Shown here piece by piece: positions 1 to 13,955 of a stretch of 64,000 nt of DNA; position 1 is the stretch's first letter, and every line of letters begins with the position of its first letter. The notes below the pieces were generated by a model. That model saw nothing but the letters and a program-made list of their open reading frames with translations. It made no database searches and was not told the origin of the DNA. This stretch comes from Apoderus coryli (taxonomy: Eukaryota; Arthropoda; Insecta; Coleoptera; Attelabidae), in NCBI GenBank assembly GCA_911728435.2, contig OU452202.1, forward strand, positions 22,981,135 through 23,045,134, written 5' to 3'. A program made the position numbers and the translations under genes.

Positions 1-1283
1 TTAATACCATTTTTCGTGAACTCTACTATACGTGCAAAGTACAGTCCAAGTAGCACGTAATGAGTAGCCATAACTCATTAAGAAAACTTTAATGAAATCA
101 ACTGCTTTGCATTATGAAAGCCGCTTCTATTATGTTATATAGAATTCACAAATGCAATAAAATCCAGACATTAAAAAAATAACTAATATGTCATCCGTAT
201 CTGCAGCTGAAATGGGAAACTATTATAGTTTTACGTTCTTGCTTCTTTTCAAAACCAAAAGAAAAATACTAAAATAAAACAGAAACTATTTCGGCTATTT
301 TTGAAACTAATCTACAGGGTATAATATCTGATATTGTTGTTGTTACATGTGAAAGAGTTATTGATCTGAAAACGCAGGATAGTTATAAATATATATTTAA
401 TAAAAAAACAATAAAATGTATCTTCAAACAATGTTAAACTAAATTTATTCAAATATTATAATCGTGTAACGTTGCGGTAAAATGCCGCTATTGATAAACA
501 TGGAATTGATTGTTATAAACAGAATCTACTGTTCAAAAAGAAAATACAGTCAAATTGAGGTAAATTAGAACATCATCCATATTTATATATTTTCCTAAAA
601 TCCGACAAGTCTTATAATAATATAATATGGCCTATGATAATATAAACGTGTACGTTATATTGTTCCTGTATTTACATAATCTTGGATTTTTTACTCACGC
701 AAAATCTTCTCTAATTGTTTTGAATAAAGTGTAGTTAAATATTTTTGTAGATTATTGAGTAGCACTAATTTTTAAGCGATCCTCTGTTTACTGTAAATTG
801 AAAGCCTTAGTTTGCAAATAAATGCATAATTTGACTGTATTTCCAACAAAAAAACCTGAATTGAAACAAAAAATGTGTAAATTTTAAATTATGATAAGAT
901 TGTTGAAAATTGATGGAATTGTATTTGACATAATAACAAAAACTACCTATTTACTTATTAGTGCAATTATTTTTTAATAATCTAAAATAAATTGAAAGTA
1001 ATAATATATAAATATTGGTAGTTATGATATTACTATAAACTCTAGTCATATATTTTAGTGTGTTATTCTAGTCAAAATAATCAAATTGTTAATAAAAGTT
1101 CTATAAATTAAATTATTATTGTACAGTATTACAAAGCCAAAAACTACTTCTAAAAATGAACAAATAATTTTCTATTAAAGCTAAGTACATTATATAATAA
1201 ATGTCTGTTCATGTAAACTATATTATAAATAGATAATATGTTAACATATCAATTATTTTGTCTTCTAATTATTTCAAATCCTA
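1..1283. other. AT-rich intergenic sequence, nothing recognised
   Basis: Very AT-rich sequence with no open frame of convincing composition and no repeat family that I recognise. A possible minus-strand AATAAA signal at 1284-1289 lies just inside the next gene's 3' side. Confidence 0.4.
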
Positions 1284-1417
1284 TTTATTTAAACTCCCTA
1301 ACTTGGTTTTACCTGATGTAAGATATTGTCCATTCTTATTACCTTGTTTCACCAATAATATTTGGTTCTTATTCTAATCTATATGGTATGGATGCTTACT
1401 TTATACGTATACAAATT

Positions 1418-1683
1418 TCATTCATTTACTGGAAAGTCTGCATACCATCCAAATGCACCATTGTCACCGGTATGTGCCCCAAAATCCACGGTTTCAGCAT
1501 TATTACTATCTTCAACTTCTGTGTGTTTAAATGGTGATTGTTGGTTTTCGAGTGTATCAACAGGCGCTGATTTGCCCATTACCAGCAGCAAACTCAATAA
1601 GAGGCCCAATATTGTTGCAATCTGATTTTAAAAACAAATAGGATTTTGTAATTTAAGTTAAATTCTGTACTTACCAAGTTCAT
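1418..1683 (-). CDS. small secreted peptide precursor (70 aa, two exons)
   Basis: Exons join(1418..1621,1675..1683) on the minus strand. The first coding exon is only 9 nt (Met-Asn-Leu), followed by a GTAAGT donor, a 53-bp intron and a TTTTAAAATCAG acceptor in phase 0. The joined protein begins MNLIATILGLLLSLLLVMG, a clear signal peptide that probably ends at the KSA just after it. The mature peptide of about 47 residues is acidic and polar, has no cysteines, and ends with the aromatic stretch GAFGWYADFPVNE. It would be exported. The compact form suggests a neuropeptide-like or immune or epidermal secreted factor, but I do not recognise the family and see no dibasic sites. A TATAAAAA box lies about 40 bp upstream of the ATG. 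The exon structure is well supported; the function is unknown. Confidence 0.72.
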
Positions 1684-1723
1684 GTTTGCAAAATGTATAT
1701 TTCACTTATTTAATTTGTGCTGA

Positions 1724-1731
1724 TTTTTATA
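1724..1731 (-). promoter_or_regulatory. TATA box of the secreted peptide gene
   Basis: On the minus strand the sequence reads TATAAAAA, 41 bp upstream of the ATG at 1683. That spacing leaves a very short 5' UTR and fits a TATA-type promoter of a tissue-specific secreted product. Confidence 0.45.
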
Positions 1732-1739
1732 TGAATCAT

Positions 1740-2370
1740 TGATTAGGAAACTTTCACTTCGTGGTATAAAAATTTATTTTTTTGTTAGACACCGATGAAA
1801 TTGTTGTGGTTTTACGCTAAATTAAAGGTATTTATAATAATTATAACAGACCTACAAATTTTGAAATTGAATTATACAATTTAAATTTCGCTTTTATGGT
1901 TTATAGCAAATGTTCAGTGTGACCAACTTTATTTAGTTCCGTTCCTTTTCAAACAATTCTCAGTTACTTTTACTAACGTCACTTTAACACCGGTTATTTA
2001 CTGAGGAGATTATCTCAGGTCAGTTCAACTAAGCGATATGGCAAATGTGCGTGGTACAATAAAACAAGTTAGCACAGCGGCAACCACAAATCATCGTTAC
2101 CAACTGAAGAAATTAATGGATCCCTAGGTTTATAATTTCATAAAATAGCCGAAGAATGAACAATATTGCATTAAATATGCTAAAGTGTGTATTTTTATTG
2201 TTCAATTTTGTTTATATTATTCTTAAATAAATTTTAAATCTAATAAACATATTTATTGATAAATGTGAATAAACTTGTTCGTCTATTTCTAGGGTATTTA
2301 AAATTTGGGAATGGCATTTTAGTTACATTTTTAGTTGTCAATTGTCAATGTCAAAATTGGCTTCCGCCGT
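1740..2370. other. intergenic region upstream of RpS26
   Basis: About 0.6 kb between the divergently oriented peptide gene and RpS26. It holds no frame or repeat I can identify and must carry both promoters. Confidence 0.4.
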
Positions 2371-2382
2371 ATTCCTTCAATT

Positions 2383-2401
2383 CCTTGTTCTCTCTTTTTT
2401 G
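2383..2401 (+). promoter_or_regulatory. RpS26: pyrimidine-rich (TOP-like) transcription start of RpS26
   Basis: A run of C and T (CCTTGTTCTCTCTTTTTTGC) lies about 30-45 bp before the ATG at 2430. Ribosomal protein mRNAs start in such tracts (5' terminal oligopyrimidine), which puts their translation under TOR control. The exact start nucleotide cannot be read from sequence alone. Confidence 0.5.
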
Positions 2402-2429
2402 CTTAGGTTGCAAACAAACTCAACAGAAA

Positions 2430-3119
2430 ATGGTAATTTCATCAAATATTTAATTTTATTTACGAAAATATTGGATAATTTTCATCAAATAGTATTATTA
2501 AAACACTGTGTTATTGGCACATATACTTTTTTTGTGTTTTAAACATATATTTACAATTTTAACCTAAATGTGTCTCACATGGTATTACAAGTTGTTTTTT
2601 TACATTTTAGACTTGCAAACGCCGTAATGGAGGAAGATCGAAGCATGGACGTGGTCATGTTAAACCAGTCCGTTGCACAAATTGCGCTAGATGCGTTCCA
2701 AAAGACAAGGCCATCAAGAAATTCGTGATTAGAAATATTGTTGAGGCCGCAGCTGTTCGAGATATTACTGAAGCTTCAGTATATACACGTAAGTTTACTA
2801 TTTGTTAATTGTTAAATAATAGGGTATGTAATTTAGAAACTTACACCCTCTTGCTGTAACTAAAACTTAACCTTAGAAACTGAGCTAGTTATGTTAATTA
2901 TGGTATTCATATCGCTCTATATTAACTCCCTTTTTTATTGTTTTTCTAGAATACAATTTGCCAAAGTTGTACGCAAAACTGCACTACTGTGTGTCATGTG
3001 CTATCCACAGTAAAGTAGTCAGAAATAGGAGCAAGAAGGATAGAAGAATTAGGACTCCACCTCAACGGTCTTTCCCAGGTCGTGACAATAATAGAGCACA
3101 AACTGCTCAAAGAAAGTAA
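2430..3119 (+). CDS. RpS26: 40S ribosomal protein S26 (eS26)
   Basis: Exons join(2430..2432,2611..2788,2950..3119) give 116 residues. The first coding exon holds only the ATG and is followed by GTAATT; the other junctions are TTTTAG/ACT, CAC/GTAAGT and TTCTAG/AAT. The protein matches eS26 over its whole length: [29 protein letters not shown], and [18 protein letters not shown], with the two CxxC pairs that bind zinc. eS26 sits at the mRNA exit channel of the small subunit and contacts mRNA upstream of the start codon. The length is close to the 115 residues usual in animals. The third residue is Cys where Lys is usual, read directly at the exon 2 start. AATAAA signals follow at about 3141-3155. 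The end faces the 3' end of the PCNP-like gene, 200 bp away. Confidence 0.97.
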
Positions 3120-3318
3120 ATGTGTTGTATTATAAGGTTTAATAAAAAATAAATAAGACATACATCTATATTTTTATTGTTTTTATTAATTTATCTTACA
3201 GTTTTTAAATAGTACTATAATACCTAGACCATAGGATCTGTTTAATATATGCCTATATTAATAACAAAAAAAAACTAACTTATGTTATAATTGATTTAAT
3301 CAATATTACATGTTTTTC

Positions 3319-4063
3319 TCAATCATCTGCTCTAGCGCTTTCCATTGCTTCTTTCAAATTCTTTTCAAAAATCTTTTTGGCATCCGAAAAACCATATTTT
3401 GTTTTACCAAATGAATTTGGCCCCGAGGATGTAGGAGTATCTCTAAAACAATTCAAATGTCGATTTATTAAGATGGCACAGCACAGAATTTTGAGCCGGA
3501 CACTCATAGAAGCTCTAGATAAGTTTAATTTTGTAGACCCTGGCAAACAGATTTTAATGCTACGTAAATAATACAACTGATCTCAAAAATGTTCACCACA
3601 TAAAATTAAACATATCTAAGTAGATCGTCATTATTACCTCCCAATGTTCCTCATTCTCATTTTGGCTTCCCGAGGCAATTCTTCTGGTTCATCTTCTTCG
3701 TCCGGATTAAAAGCAACAGCAACACTAGATTGGGGCTTAATCCCTTTGATTGTAGGACTAGTTTTCTTCACACCACCTAGTTTCATTTGTATGCTAATTC
3801 TTTTTAATCTGTTCTTTGGTGCTAGTACTATATTATCTGGTTTATCTTGGTTATTTTCTGTTTTGCCATTCGGATCATCTTTTCGTCGTGGGGATCGTGA
3901 CCTTTCTCTGCCTCTGCCTAATAAACACTGACAAATTTAAATATTTTATTAAGACGCTTTTGGTGTAATACAAATACAACATTAGTGAATCTAGAATACT
4001 GATATTTTGTTTATGTCTTAAAACATTACCCCATTTGCTGCCTTCCTGGTCTGTATTACTCAT
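3319..4063 (-). CDS. PCNP: PCNP-like PEST-containing nuclear protein
   Basis: Exons join(3319..3442,3638..3917,4030..4063) on the minus strand encode 145 residues, with junctions in phases 1 and 2 and good GT-AG ends. The N-terminus is [12 protein letters not shown], then an Arg/Ser-rich basic patch, then acidic [13 protein letters not shown], and the hallmark [20 protein letters not shown] followed by [15 protein letters not shown]. This is the conserved C-terminal block of PEST proteolytic signal-containing nuclear proteins (about 178 residues in human). In mammals PCNP is a nuclear, short-lived protein linked to ubiquitin ligase UHRF2 and cell-cycle control. The insect role is inferred by homology only. 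Open frames on the plus strand over these exons are shadows. The gene is tail-to-tail with RpS26. Confidence 0.92.
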
Positions 4064-5226
4064 TGTTTTAATATCTCAAAACAATAGATTTGCCAATTAT
4101 CAATTATTAGACTAAAAATTGAGTTTTACTTAGGTATTTACACAATCAACTACCTACAGTAGCAGGCTCGCAAACATCTATTGACAAATGACAGCTGACC
4201 GCATGGAGGGTATCGATAATGTTTGTTGCAGTGTTGGCGTTGGTACAACTTCAAATTATGTGATCGTTACACCAAAACTATCGAATTAGGCTAAATTTAA
4301 CGCAAAATTATGTTAATAAATTACGGTAAAAATATTAAAAATCCTATTTAAGTCATCATTACTACAAAAACCAAGCAAATACAGAAGAAAACAATAAAAA
4401 TCTTCGTGCGGAAATTATAATCATGTTATATTCGATAATTCTTTGTAAAACACTGGTTCGTGGAACGAAATAAAATTAAAAACATCAATAATTGATCCTG
4501 TTTTTCATACTCATTGGTTCCAGTATGTGTATTTCTAAAGTCTATTAACAAGAATTTAAAAAGTTCAAATCACAGACTAGAAATTTGTGTTTAGTTCGTA
4601 CTTTTGATAAATATGTCTGTTGGACATTTCAACCTCCAAAACAGAAGAAACGATCCCCTAAAATTAATCTGAATATATATTTTATATCCAATAAAACTAG
4701 AAACCTGTACTGAAGAACATCTTAGTTCTTGGCTTTTGGAGAAGGCGCAAATTAAAAAATCAATAATATTCTCCTATTACAGTTCTACTGATTTGTTGCG
4801 GTGTGTATTGCAAGTTATTTACAAGAATTTAACAATAAACTTCCAATTATTTGAACTAAATAAATATAAATCAGACTGTCAGGTAATTAGTTTTTAGAAA
4901 TTGGCCTACAACTGAGTTACCCAAACAGCTTTTAGAATTTGTCTTTGCGGTTTCGAAAACCCTTACATTTAGGATTCGGATTAGCTTTTAAAATATTTTA
5001 ATGGATATATATTATATTTCTCATTTATTTCATTAATCTGTTAGGCTTATATTCAGTCGTAAGGGAACCACAGTAATTTCGTAATAAAAACGCACATTAA
5101 TTATTATTTTAGTTATTATAACTAACTTTATTTATATTTTATTTACAATTTCATACTGTTATATAATAACCAAATAAATACATCTTTCGTAGGCATACAA
5201 AACGAAATTCTTAAGTATATTAGAAA
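4064..5226. other. intergenic region between PCNP-like gene and protease 3' end
   Basis: AT-rich sequence with the PCNP-like promoter on its left side. A minus-strand AATAAA for the protease lies near 5129-5134 (TTTATT on plus). No other gene or repeat was recognised. Confidence 0.4.
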
Positions 5227-7358
<2,132 letters not shown>

Positions 7359-7388
7359 TGTGTATTTTTTTTTAATATTATTGAACAA

Positions 7389-8546
7389 GTATAATTTAAT
7401 AGAATGTAATTATCATTGTTTTTTCCACTACTGACCAACCCGAGACTAGCAAACTTTTTTTATGATGGTGCGGGTGCTTCACTTTGCATTAATATAACAT
7501 CACCTTGAAGGTATTTATTATTGAGTAAGAAAAAATTTGCAACAATACTTTTATTTATATAGTCGCACCATTATGGTATAGTACGTTTCAAATAAACAAA
7601 ACCGCTGTTATTCTTCTGTAAACCATTTGATAGTGTTTCCTTCATTTCATTTTTTTAAGTTTTGATTTAAAATAACGTCACGATTTTTTCTTTTTCAAAT
7701 GAGGAACGGTTTTTCCAGTTATTGTGTTCCCTGAGATGAGAAAACCGTGTCAATCTATTTTACCGTCTGCGACTTATTCGGAGTTTCTTTGCCTTGCAAA
7801 GCGTACCACTTTTTTTATTCTTTTGCCTCTGAAAATAGCCAAAAGGCTGCGAAATAGAAAAAACTGTGGCTTGCGCTATGTCTGTGGCCTCAACTATTTG
7901 GACACAGCAATTCGGCGATCACTATATAAACACAGAAATTCTTCACATGGACTATATACCTATATTCCACTAAATGTATGTCAAAGGCATCACAGGAGAA
8001 CAGCTGACAGCTGGTTGACGTTGACAGTGACAGCATTTTGGGAATAAACTCCGCTTTTATGTCTCCGTCTCGTATCAGAGATCAATGCATGACAGTTTTG
8101 ACATATTTGAATATTATATATTATACAATAATAATATACATTGACAATCCCTCTTGACATTTACGCTTAATCTGACCACAGAAATCTTGTATTATATATA
8201 TATACTTATATACTCTAGAATGATAATCCCGTGGTACAAAAATGTAACCAAAAGTGTAGAGCTGTCCATAATGCGCATGATCACCAGTATCTTATTTTTC
8301 AACAGGACCGGCTTTGATTAAATGTAATATTACTGTTATGTTATAGGTATATTTAAAATTAAATTTTACCATTTGGTAACATTCAAATAAAAAATGGAAT
8401 AAAGGAATTTAAGAAATAAAAAATTACATTAAATATCTAAATACTTTATTGTCTAACAGGTACAACCCAATAATAATAAATCTAAGCAGAAACGAGAAAT
8501 AAGTAAAAATTCTAATACTGGAAAATATCTTAAGGACATGAGCATT
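7389..8546. other. intergenic region, no supported gene
   Basis: Contains the protease promoter at its left. A 107-codon plus-strand open frame at 7724-8047 has no recognisable domain, no clear splice partners and mixed composition, so I do not call it. Confidence 0.4.
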
Positions 8547-8606
8547 CTAATTATTTATTTTATTATTATATAATATTTGTTTGTTTATACAACCACCTTA
8601 CTCGTT

Positions 8607-8772
8607 TTACCTCTCTACAGCCTTCAAAGAAGGGGTGCAAGAAACAGTGACTTCACAAATATTTTCCGTGTCCATGTAAACCACTTCCATATCATCCGTA
8701 CTACTCGCAATAGTATTTTGTGACAAAACATGGTTGGTAGAACTTGTATTCTCAGCAATTTCATGGAGGATT
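8607..8772 (-). CDS. probable 3' coding exon, possibly of the THAP gene
   Basis: After an acceptor TTAATTATAG at 8773-8774, the minus strand reads about 54 codons of balanced, acidic, Ser/Thr-rich protein (for example TDDMEVVYMDTENICEVTV), ending at TAA 8609-8607. AATAAA signals follow at about 8550-8562. Composition and the downstream signals look like a genuine last exon. It requires the previous exon to end after two bases of a codon. The THAP exon upstream offers a GTAAAT donor only in phase 0, so the join is unresolved: a missing intermediate exon, a weak donor, or a separate gene. Confidence 0.45.
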
Positions 8773-8926
8773 CTATAATTAAGTATATTCCAGTTTAACA
8801 ACAGAATTCAAACGAACTTTGTATACCTACAACCTACGTAGGAAATATATTCTTGACATACATATCATGCATTTTTGACAGACTGCTTTTAAGTAAACAG
8901 TGTCTTGATATCAAACGATTAAGAAT

Positions 8927-9272
8927 TTAACTTCCACTCTTATTTACATAATCTCTTCTTTTCAACAAAAGTTTGGGAACTGCATCGGGTACGAGGGTGA
9001 TCCTCTTGTCGTCTTCTCTACAAATGATATCTTCTGCAGCGAAATGCTTACTGCATATGACATTCCCATCACATAAATTTTCTGTACTAGGATCCCAATG
9101 CCCGCATCCAAACATCATGTCTTTTTTTGTCAAGCTAAAAATGAGTGTCATGTCAATGGTATTATATTGACTCAAACTGAGACTGTTAGAAACCCGAAAC
9201 AATAACTTACTGAAAATATTTAATACCAGGAATGAGACCTTCATTTTTACACCACAACACTATACACCTCAT
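8927..9272 (-). CDS. small THAP-domain zinc-finger protein (89 aa as read)
   Basis: Exons join(8927..9134,9211..9272) on the minus strand, joined by CA/GTAAGT and TTTTTAG/C, give 89 residues. The THAP signature is present: MRCIVLWC (C-x4-C), a conserved Trp in CGHWDP, VICSKHF (C-x2-H) and the closing AVPKLLL, which corresponds to the AVPTIF box. THAP is a C2CH zinc-binding DNA-binding domain found in animal transcription regulators and in P-element transposases. The reading frame stops 16 codons after the AVP box (counted from AVP). Alternatively it splices at a GTAAAT within RRDY to a further exon, perhaps the one at 8607-8772. A host gene is likelier than a transposase because no RNase H or GTP-insertion region follows. 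Confidence 0.75.
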
Positions 9273-12200
9273 TGTTTGTTAAATAAACGAACTAACACCA
9301 AAATAACAAATATTAAAAACAATTTTAATCACAAATAGGTATATCTATCAACAATTAAAATATACCACGAATAAAACCATAACTCAATTATAAAACCTAT
9401 CTGAATTGTTGTGAAGCCGACTCTGACAGATATTCCCACTACGAGAAACGTCATTTGCGAAAAGAGACGCTGTTGCGAAATCTCCTAAATTTAATAAGAT
9501 TTGGAAAAAAATGTTTCGTTCATATTGCTGAAAACTAAACAGTATGCAATTTTACCGATAACATTTAATTATTTGATTTTGTCAAGCAGTTTCGTATGAC
9601 GCAACATATGGATTTATTTATAAAACAGATATGTCGCATAAATTCTGTTAGGCGAACGACAAAATAGTTTTAAATATGGCATCTCTGTACTGAAAATAAG
9701 ATACTGAGGAGCATGCGTAGTTCGTGAAAACTCTGCATACCCGTTACACTTTTTGGTATTCGGCTGGATTTAATTAGCATTCTAGAGTACATAATATATA
9801 TAATATAAGATTTCTATGAATCTGACATACAAAAGAAATTGACAGGAGGCGGAAATGTTAATTCAAATGAAATATCATAATATCGATAACTAAAAGAATC
9901 TAGCAATATAGTTTGAAACAGATTATACTAATATAAATAATAATATGTTTATATGCCGATACATATAAATAAAAGCAAAACAAGATTTTCACGAGGCGGG
10001 TTCTTATTTTTATTGTTATAGTAAATAATATCGACTTCTATATGATTTTTTTTTCGGTCCTTCACCATTTACCCACTGACATGGGGTATATGGAAGATTT
10101 CATCATCATGTTGGGTATAATAATGTAATAAAGCTATAGTCGGATGGAAGAATGTCCTTCTATTATATTTCGGTCGTTTAGCTATCTGTGCTGTTTTCTA
10201 AGTTATCAAAAAATGTGTATAATATAATATGAACTATTTCGAAAATGCGGGTTGTAGCCATGGGTATATTACTTTTTTTATTTCGAATGTAGAATGTTTA
10301 TGTTATGGTAAAATGTACCTACAACCAGTGTCGTAGTTTATGAGTATGATTAAACTTGTTATTTCAGCGATTCGCAGTGGAAAATAATGAATTTACAAGA
10401 AAAAATATTTTAAATTGCCGCGGCTTAACAAAAAATGATTTGACCTAATGCGTATGAGAGAGACAGCGATACTATACTCCAGTACTGCGGGTTGCATACT
10501 TTGCTTTGCCTCAACCATTTGCCAGGCACGTAGTACGTACTATTAGGGCGAGTATCTTGAAAAACAAAAAACAACTCGTAGGTACATGAATTAAACATAA
10601 ATAGGTACGTTCTTTTCTCCATTTGCAATTTGTTTATTATTTCAGATAAAAACAGTTGCAAACCCTCTTCTAGAACTTCTGCAAGATTGCAGTCTTCTGT
10701 GGAAATCCATAGAGAAACAAAATGGTTGATTAAGATTCAATGAAAGTATATTCCAAGATCTTAATTTGGTAGGTATGATTAATCTAGGTGATTGGAAATT
10801 TTACTCTCATTGTAAATTCGCCAAAACATCATTGTTATCTTCACTAGGTGACCCATATATTATTAAAATCTGTTGTTTTGTTATTTAAATGAATTTGAAG
10901 AAATGATTCACATGTGTACAATACGTAAAATTTTGCACATGTGCCATTATTTAAGGTATAGATCTCTATACCGTACGACCACTAGTGAAATGCACTTTGC
11001 TTTTTAAAGATACATAAATATAAAGGGTGGTCCAGAAGTCGACGATCAAATTCTAAGGGGGGGAAGGGAATCAAAATAACCATAGTTACCTAATTTTTCT
11101 AATTATATGCTTTTAAGGGAGAACCTTATTATTTAATGTTTATATAGGGTGTTATTCTACTTTTTGTATTTTTTATTAAAATTGAATAATATTACATCCA
11201 GGTACATTAAAAATACTAATAAAATATGTAAATGCAAAATTCCGCAGTTTTATTTTAGGTTATGTTTGAATTTCAATTTCAAACAATTTTAAAAAACCCT
11301 GCTATCTCAATTTTGCTATCTCAATTTTGCTATTCAATGGCTGACACAATGAAGTTTACCTTTAAAACTGACCAACAGAGTATTCAAACTTGTTTTAAAT
11401 TAAAAACACACCCTTACTTTGTATAAATTTTGTGTATGTAATATTCGATTTGAAGAAGTTCTGGTAGGAATAAATTTAGAGCCTACTTACAACGAATCCT
11501 GCCTCAGACGTTATCTGAAGTGTTTCGAGTGTATAATGTGTAAAACTACCTTTACATAAGGTAGTGTAAAAGCTCCCTTAATCTCTTTGACAGTGGAAGG
11601 TTATGTTTGTTGATTACATGATTACACGCTATTATTAATTATTAGTCTTGTCTTGTGTTTTCGTCCAGTAGGTACTCATTAAATACGTATCAAGAACCCA
11701 ATAATAGACGTTACAGCGAAGATTTAAAAATCGATAGATGAGAAAATATTTTTTCGCCAGATATGGTAAACTAAAAGTCATGGGACTATTACTGGAATTT
11801 CAAGTTGAATTTACAATGTGTTGCACTTGGTAATAGAAAAAAAATGGACATGATCGAAAACATCCCATCTCCCCAATGTCACAATATACACAGCTAACAT
11901 TTAACATTGTATGTTAGGCCGGATGACATAATATTGCAAACGTACTTCAAACCTTTAGGTACGTATTCATTTTGTATGTTCTGCTTAGCTCAGTCTGTAT
12001 AAGATTTTGTCTTCTATTGTTGTTAATCCCATATGTAATGCCTATTGTCTAAATAATTGTAAATTTATTTATCTGGAACATATGGAAATTAATATTGGGT
12101 AGAAGCTTGCCATTGACCTGGTAGTATATCATTTAGAAAGTGGATTACGGTTTGTTTATATTTTGTTAAATAATTATTCTCTAATTCGTTTTTGCGAAAC

Positions 12201-13478
12201 ACCTATTTTATATAGATAAAACGGTAATGGGAATTAATTCAGAATCTAAACCACTACTTTTCAGATCCATGGACACGGACTTCATGAAAGTTGTCTCATA
12301 AACGCCAGGCCAGAAATTTTTCACACTTTCCTCGTATGTCCTGACGCAAGTGAATCCATCATTACTTATGTCTGCATATTACGAATCCACAAGAAGCTTG
12401 ACCTTGATATTGAGTAACAAACCTCGGTAAACATGAATTAGTGAAAAGAAGAAAATAAACAAAATGAAAATTGATATTTAAACAATACTATTATATCGAC
12501 TTACATAAGGTGTCGTTTAAAATGAAATAAAGATAAAGCACTTGAAAAAAACTTTCACTGGTGCCTTAAAAAATATGCATAATACACATTTTTCATCTCA
12601 TTTAAATTGTTGATGAATATCACTTTCGTAATGAACCAATCAAAATTTAAAAAAATAATGTAATTAAGACTAAAGAAAGTAAAATTGATGGCTATGCCAA
12701 CTTTTTTTGTCATATTATTGGTTGTTGAGATGCCTAATTGAAAAAGATAAAATAAGAGTAAGTACGTGAGGCTATTGAGAAGTTTAAACGCTTTTTAAGT
12801 TCTTCGTCATCTTTCTTTATTTTAAAATTTACTCAAGTCATTGTCTTTATACGAGATCAACGGAATTGTCTTCAACATAACCTCAATCAAACTGTACGCT
12901 ATTATAAAATCCAATAAATAGGTATGAAGTTAGAAGCCATGGCATTCGTATAATTGAATAATGTTGATTAATTTATTTTTTTAAAAACAATGTTACACGA
13001 GCCATTGAGAATTTTCTGTAATACCATATTACCTACTCCATTTGCAATTAGTGATAAATTATTAAATGCTCTACTAGAACCTCTACATGAAACGTGTTTC
13101 AAATTAATTATACATTAAACAACTCCCATTCAATTGGAGTTGAGTAGGTATCAATCAATATTTCAAATATAGAACGTCACATTATGCAAGTGAAGTATTT
13201 TTAAACATTTTGAATTGGAAATAGGTAATGATAATCTGAGACGAGAAAAATATTGATTAACATTTAATTGTTGCTAATTAATGAAAATCTTCTGATATGC
13301 AGGCTCTTTTATTATATTTACAGACAGAAATTCCTTTTATAATAATCTGAAAAAAGATATCCGCACTGTACGTTGACGTGAAGAATTAACTACGAAAAAT
13401 TTGACATCAAAGCACAGCATAATAACCAACAGCATTCCGACTCCACGTTGGACTTTAATTAATTTCAAACTGTGACGT
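9273..13478. other. long intergenic stretch, AT-rich
   Basis: Four kilobases without a supportable gene. A GC-richer block at about 10430-10560 could be old repeat sequence. At 11030 a GGGTGGTCCAGAAGT string resembles transposon ends, and a short direct duplication (TCTCAATTTTGCTA) lies at 11305-11333. Nothing else is recognised. Confidence 0.4.
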
Positions 13479-13479
13479 T

Positions 13480-13955
13480 GACGCCGCCATTTTAGGATAA
13501 AAGTCAGGTCCTGACTAAAAATAATTAAAGTTTTAGGTTTCTAACCACAGTACTGTATATTTAAGTACATAATGTTGCTGTCAATTTCAAGAATATTTGT
13601 GGTGTGTCATAGTAATTGAAAATATCCTTGAGTGGTATTATCAGTTAAATGTTGACACGATTAGGTGATTCAAAGTAAATGCAACTTTAAAAGCAAATTT
13701 TGGCAAAGACTTCTTGAAACTCTATGTTGTGTGTTTTTTCATTGTATTATTCACAAGACACGTTAATAAAAATAAAATCCTTTTAATTCTCACGTACACT
13801 ATACTGAAAACACAGAATCAGATTACAAACAATATTTATTTATCTCGTACACGCCGACAATGAACTGTATACTGAACACGGGAGTGAATGGTATCTACCT
13901 ACGTCTATGCGCTTATTGTCGTGACGTGACACGTTTTATCCTATAATGGCGGCGT
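13480..13955. repeat. inverted pair of ACGCCGCCATT(T/A)TAGG ends
   Basis: ACGCCGCCATTTTAGGATAA at 13481-13500 recurs inverted at 13934-13954 with one mismatch. The two sites are about 430 bp apart in otherwise AT-rich DNA. This looks like the ends of a small inverted-repeat element, although no target duplication was found. The core contains a YY1/Pho-type GCCGCCATTTT site. Confidence 0.4.

Noticed and set aside
3377..3931. Plus-strand frames over the PCNP-like exons
   Set aside because: They lie antisense to exons with a clear family match and correct splice phases.
7724..8047. 107-codon open frame on the plus strand
   Set aside because: No domain, no signal peptide, no splice context and no homology I recognise. 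Frames of this length arise by chance in 64 kb.
10425..10661. GC-richer block with a minus-strand frame (PGKWLRQSKVCNPQYW)
   Set aside because: It looks less random than its surroundings but matches no family I know; old repeat sequence is as likely as an exon.
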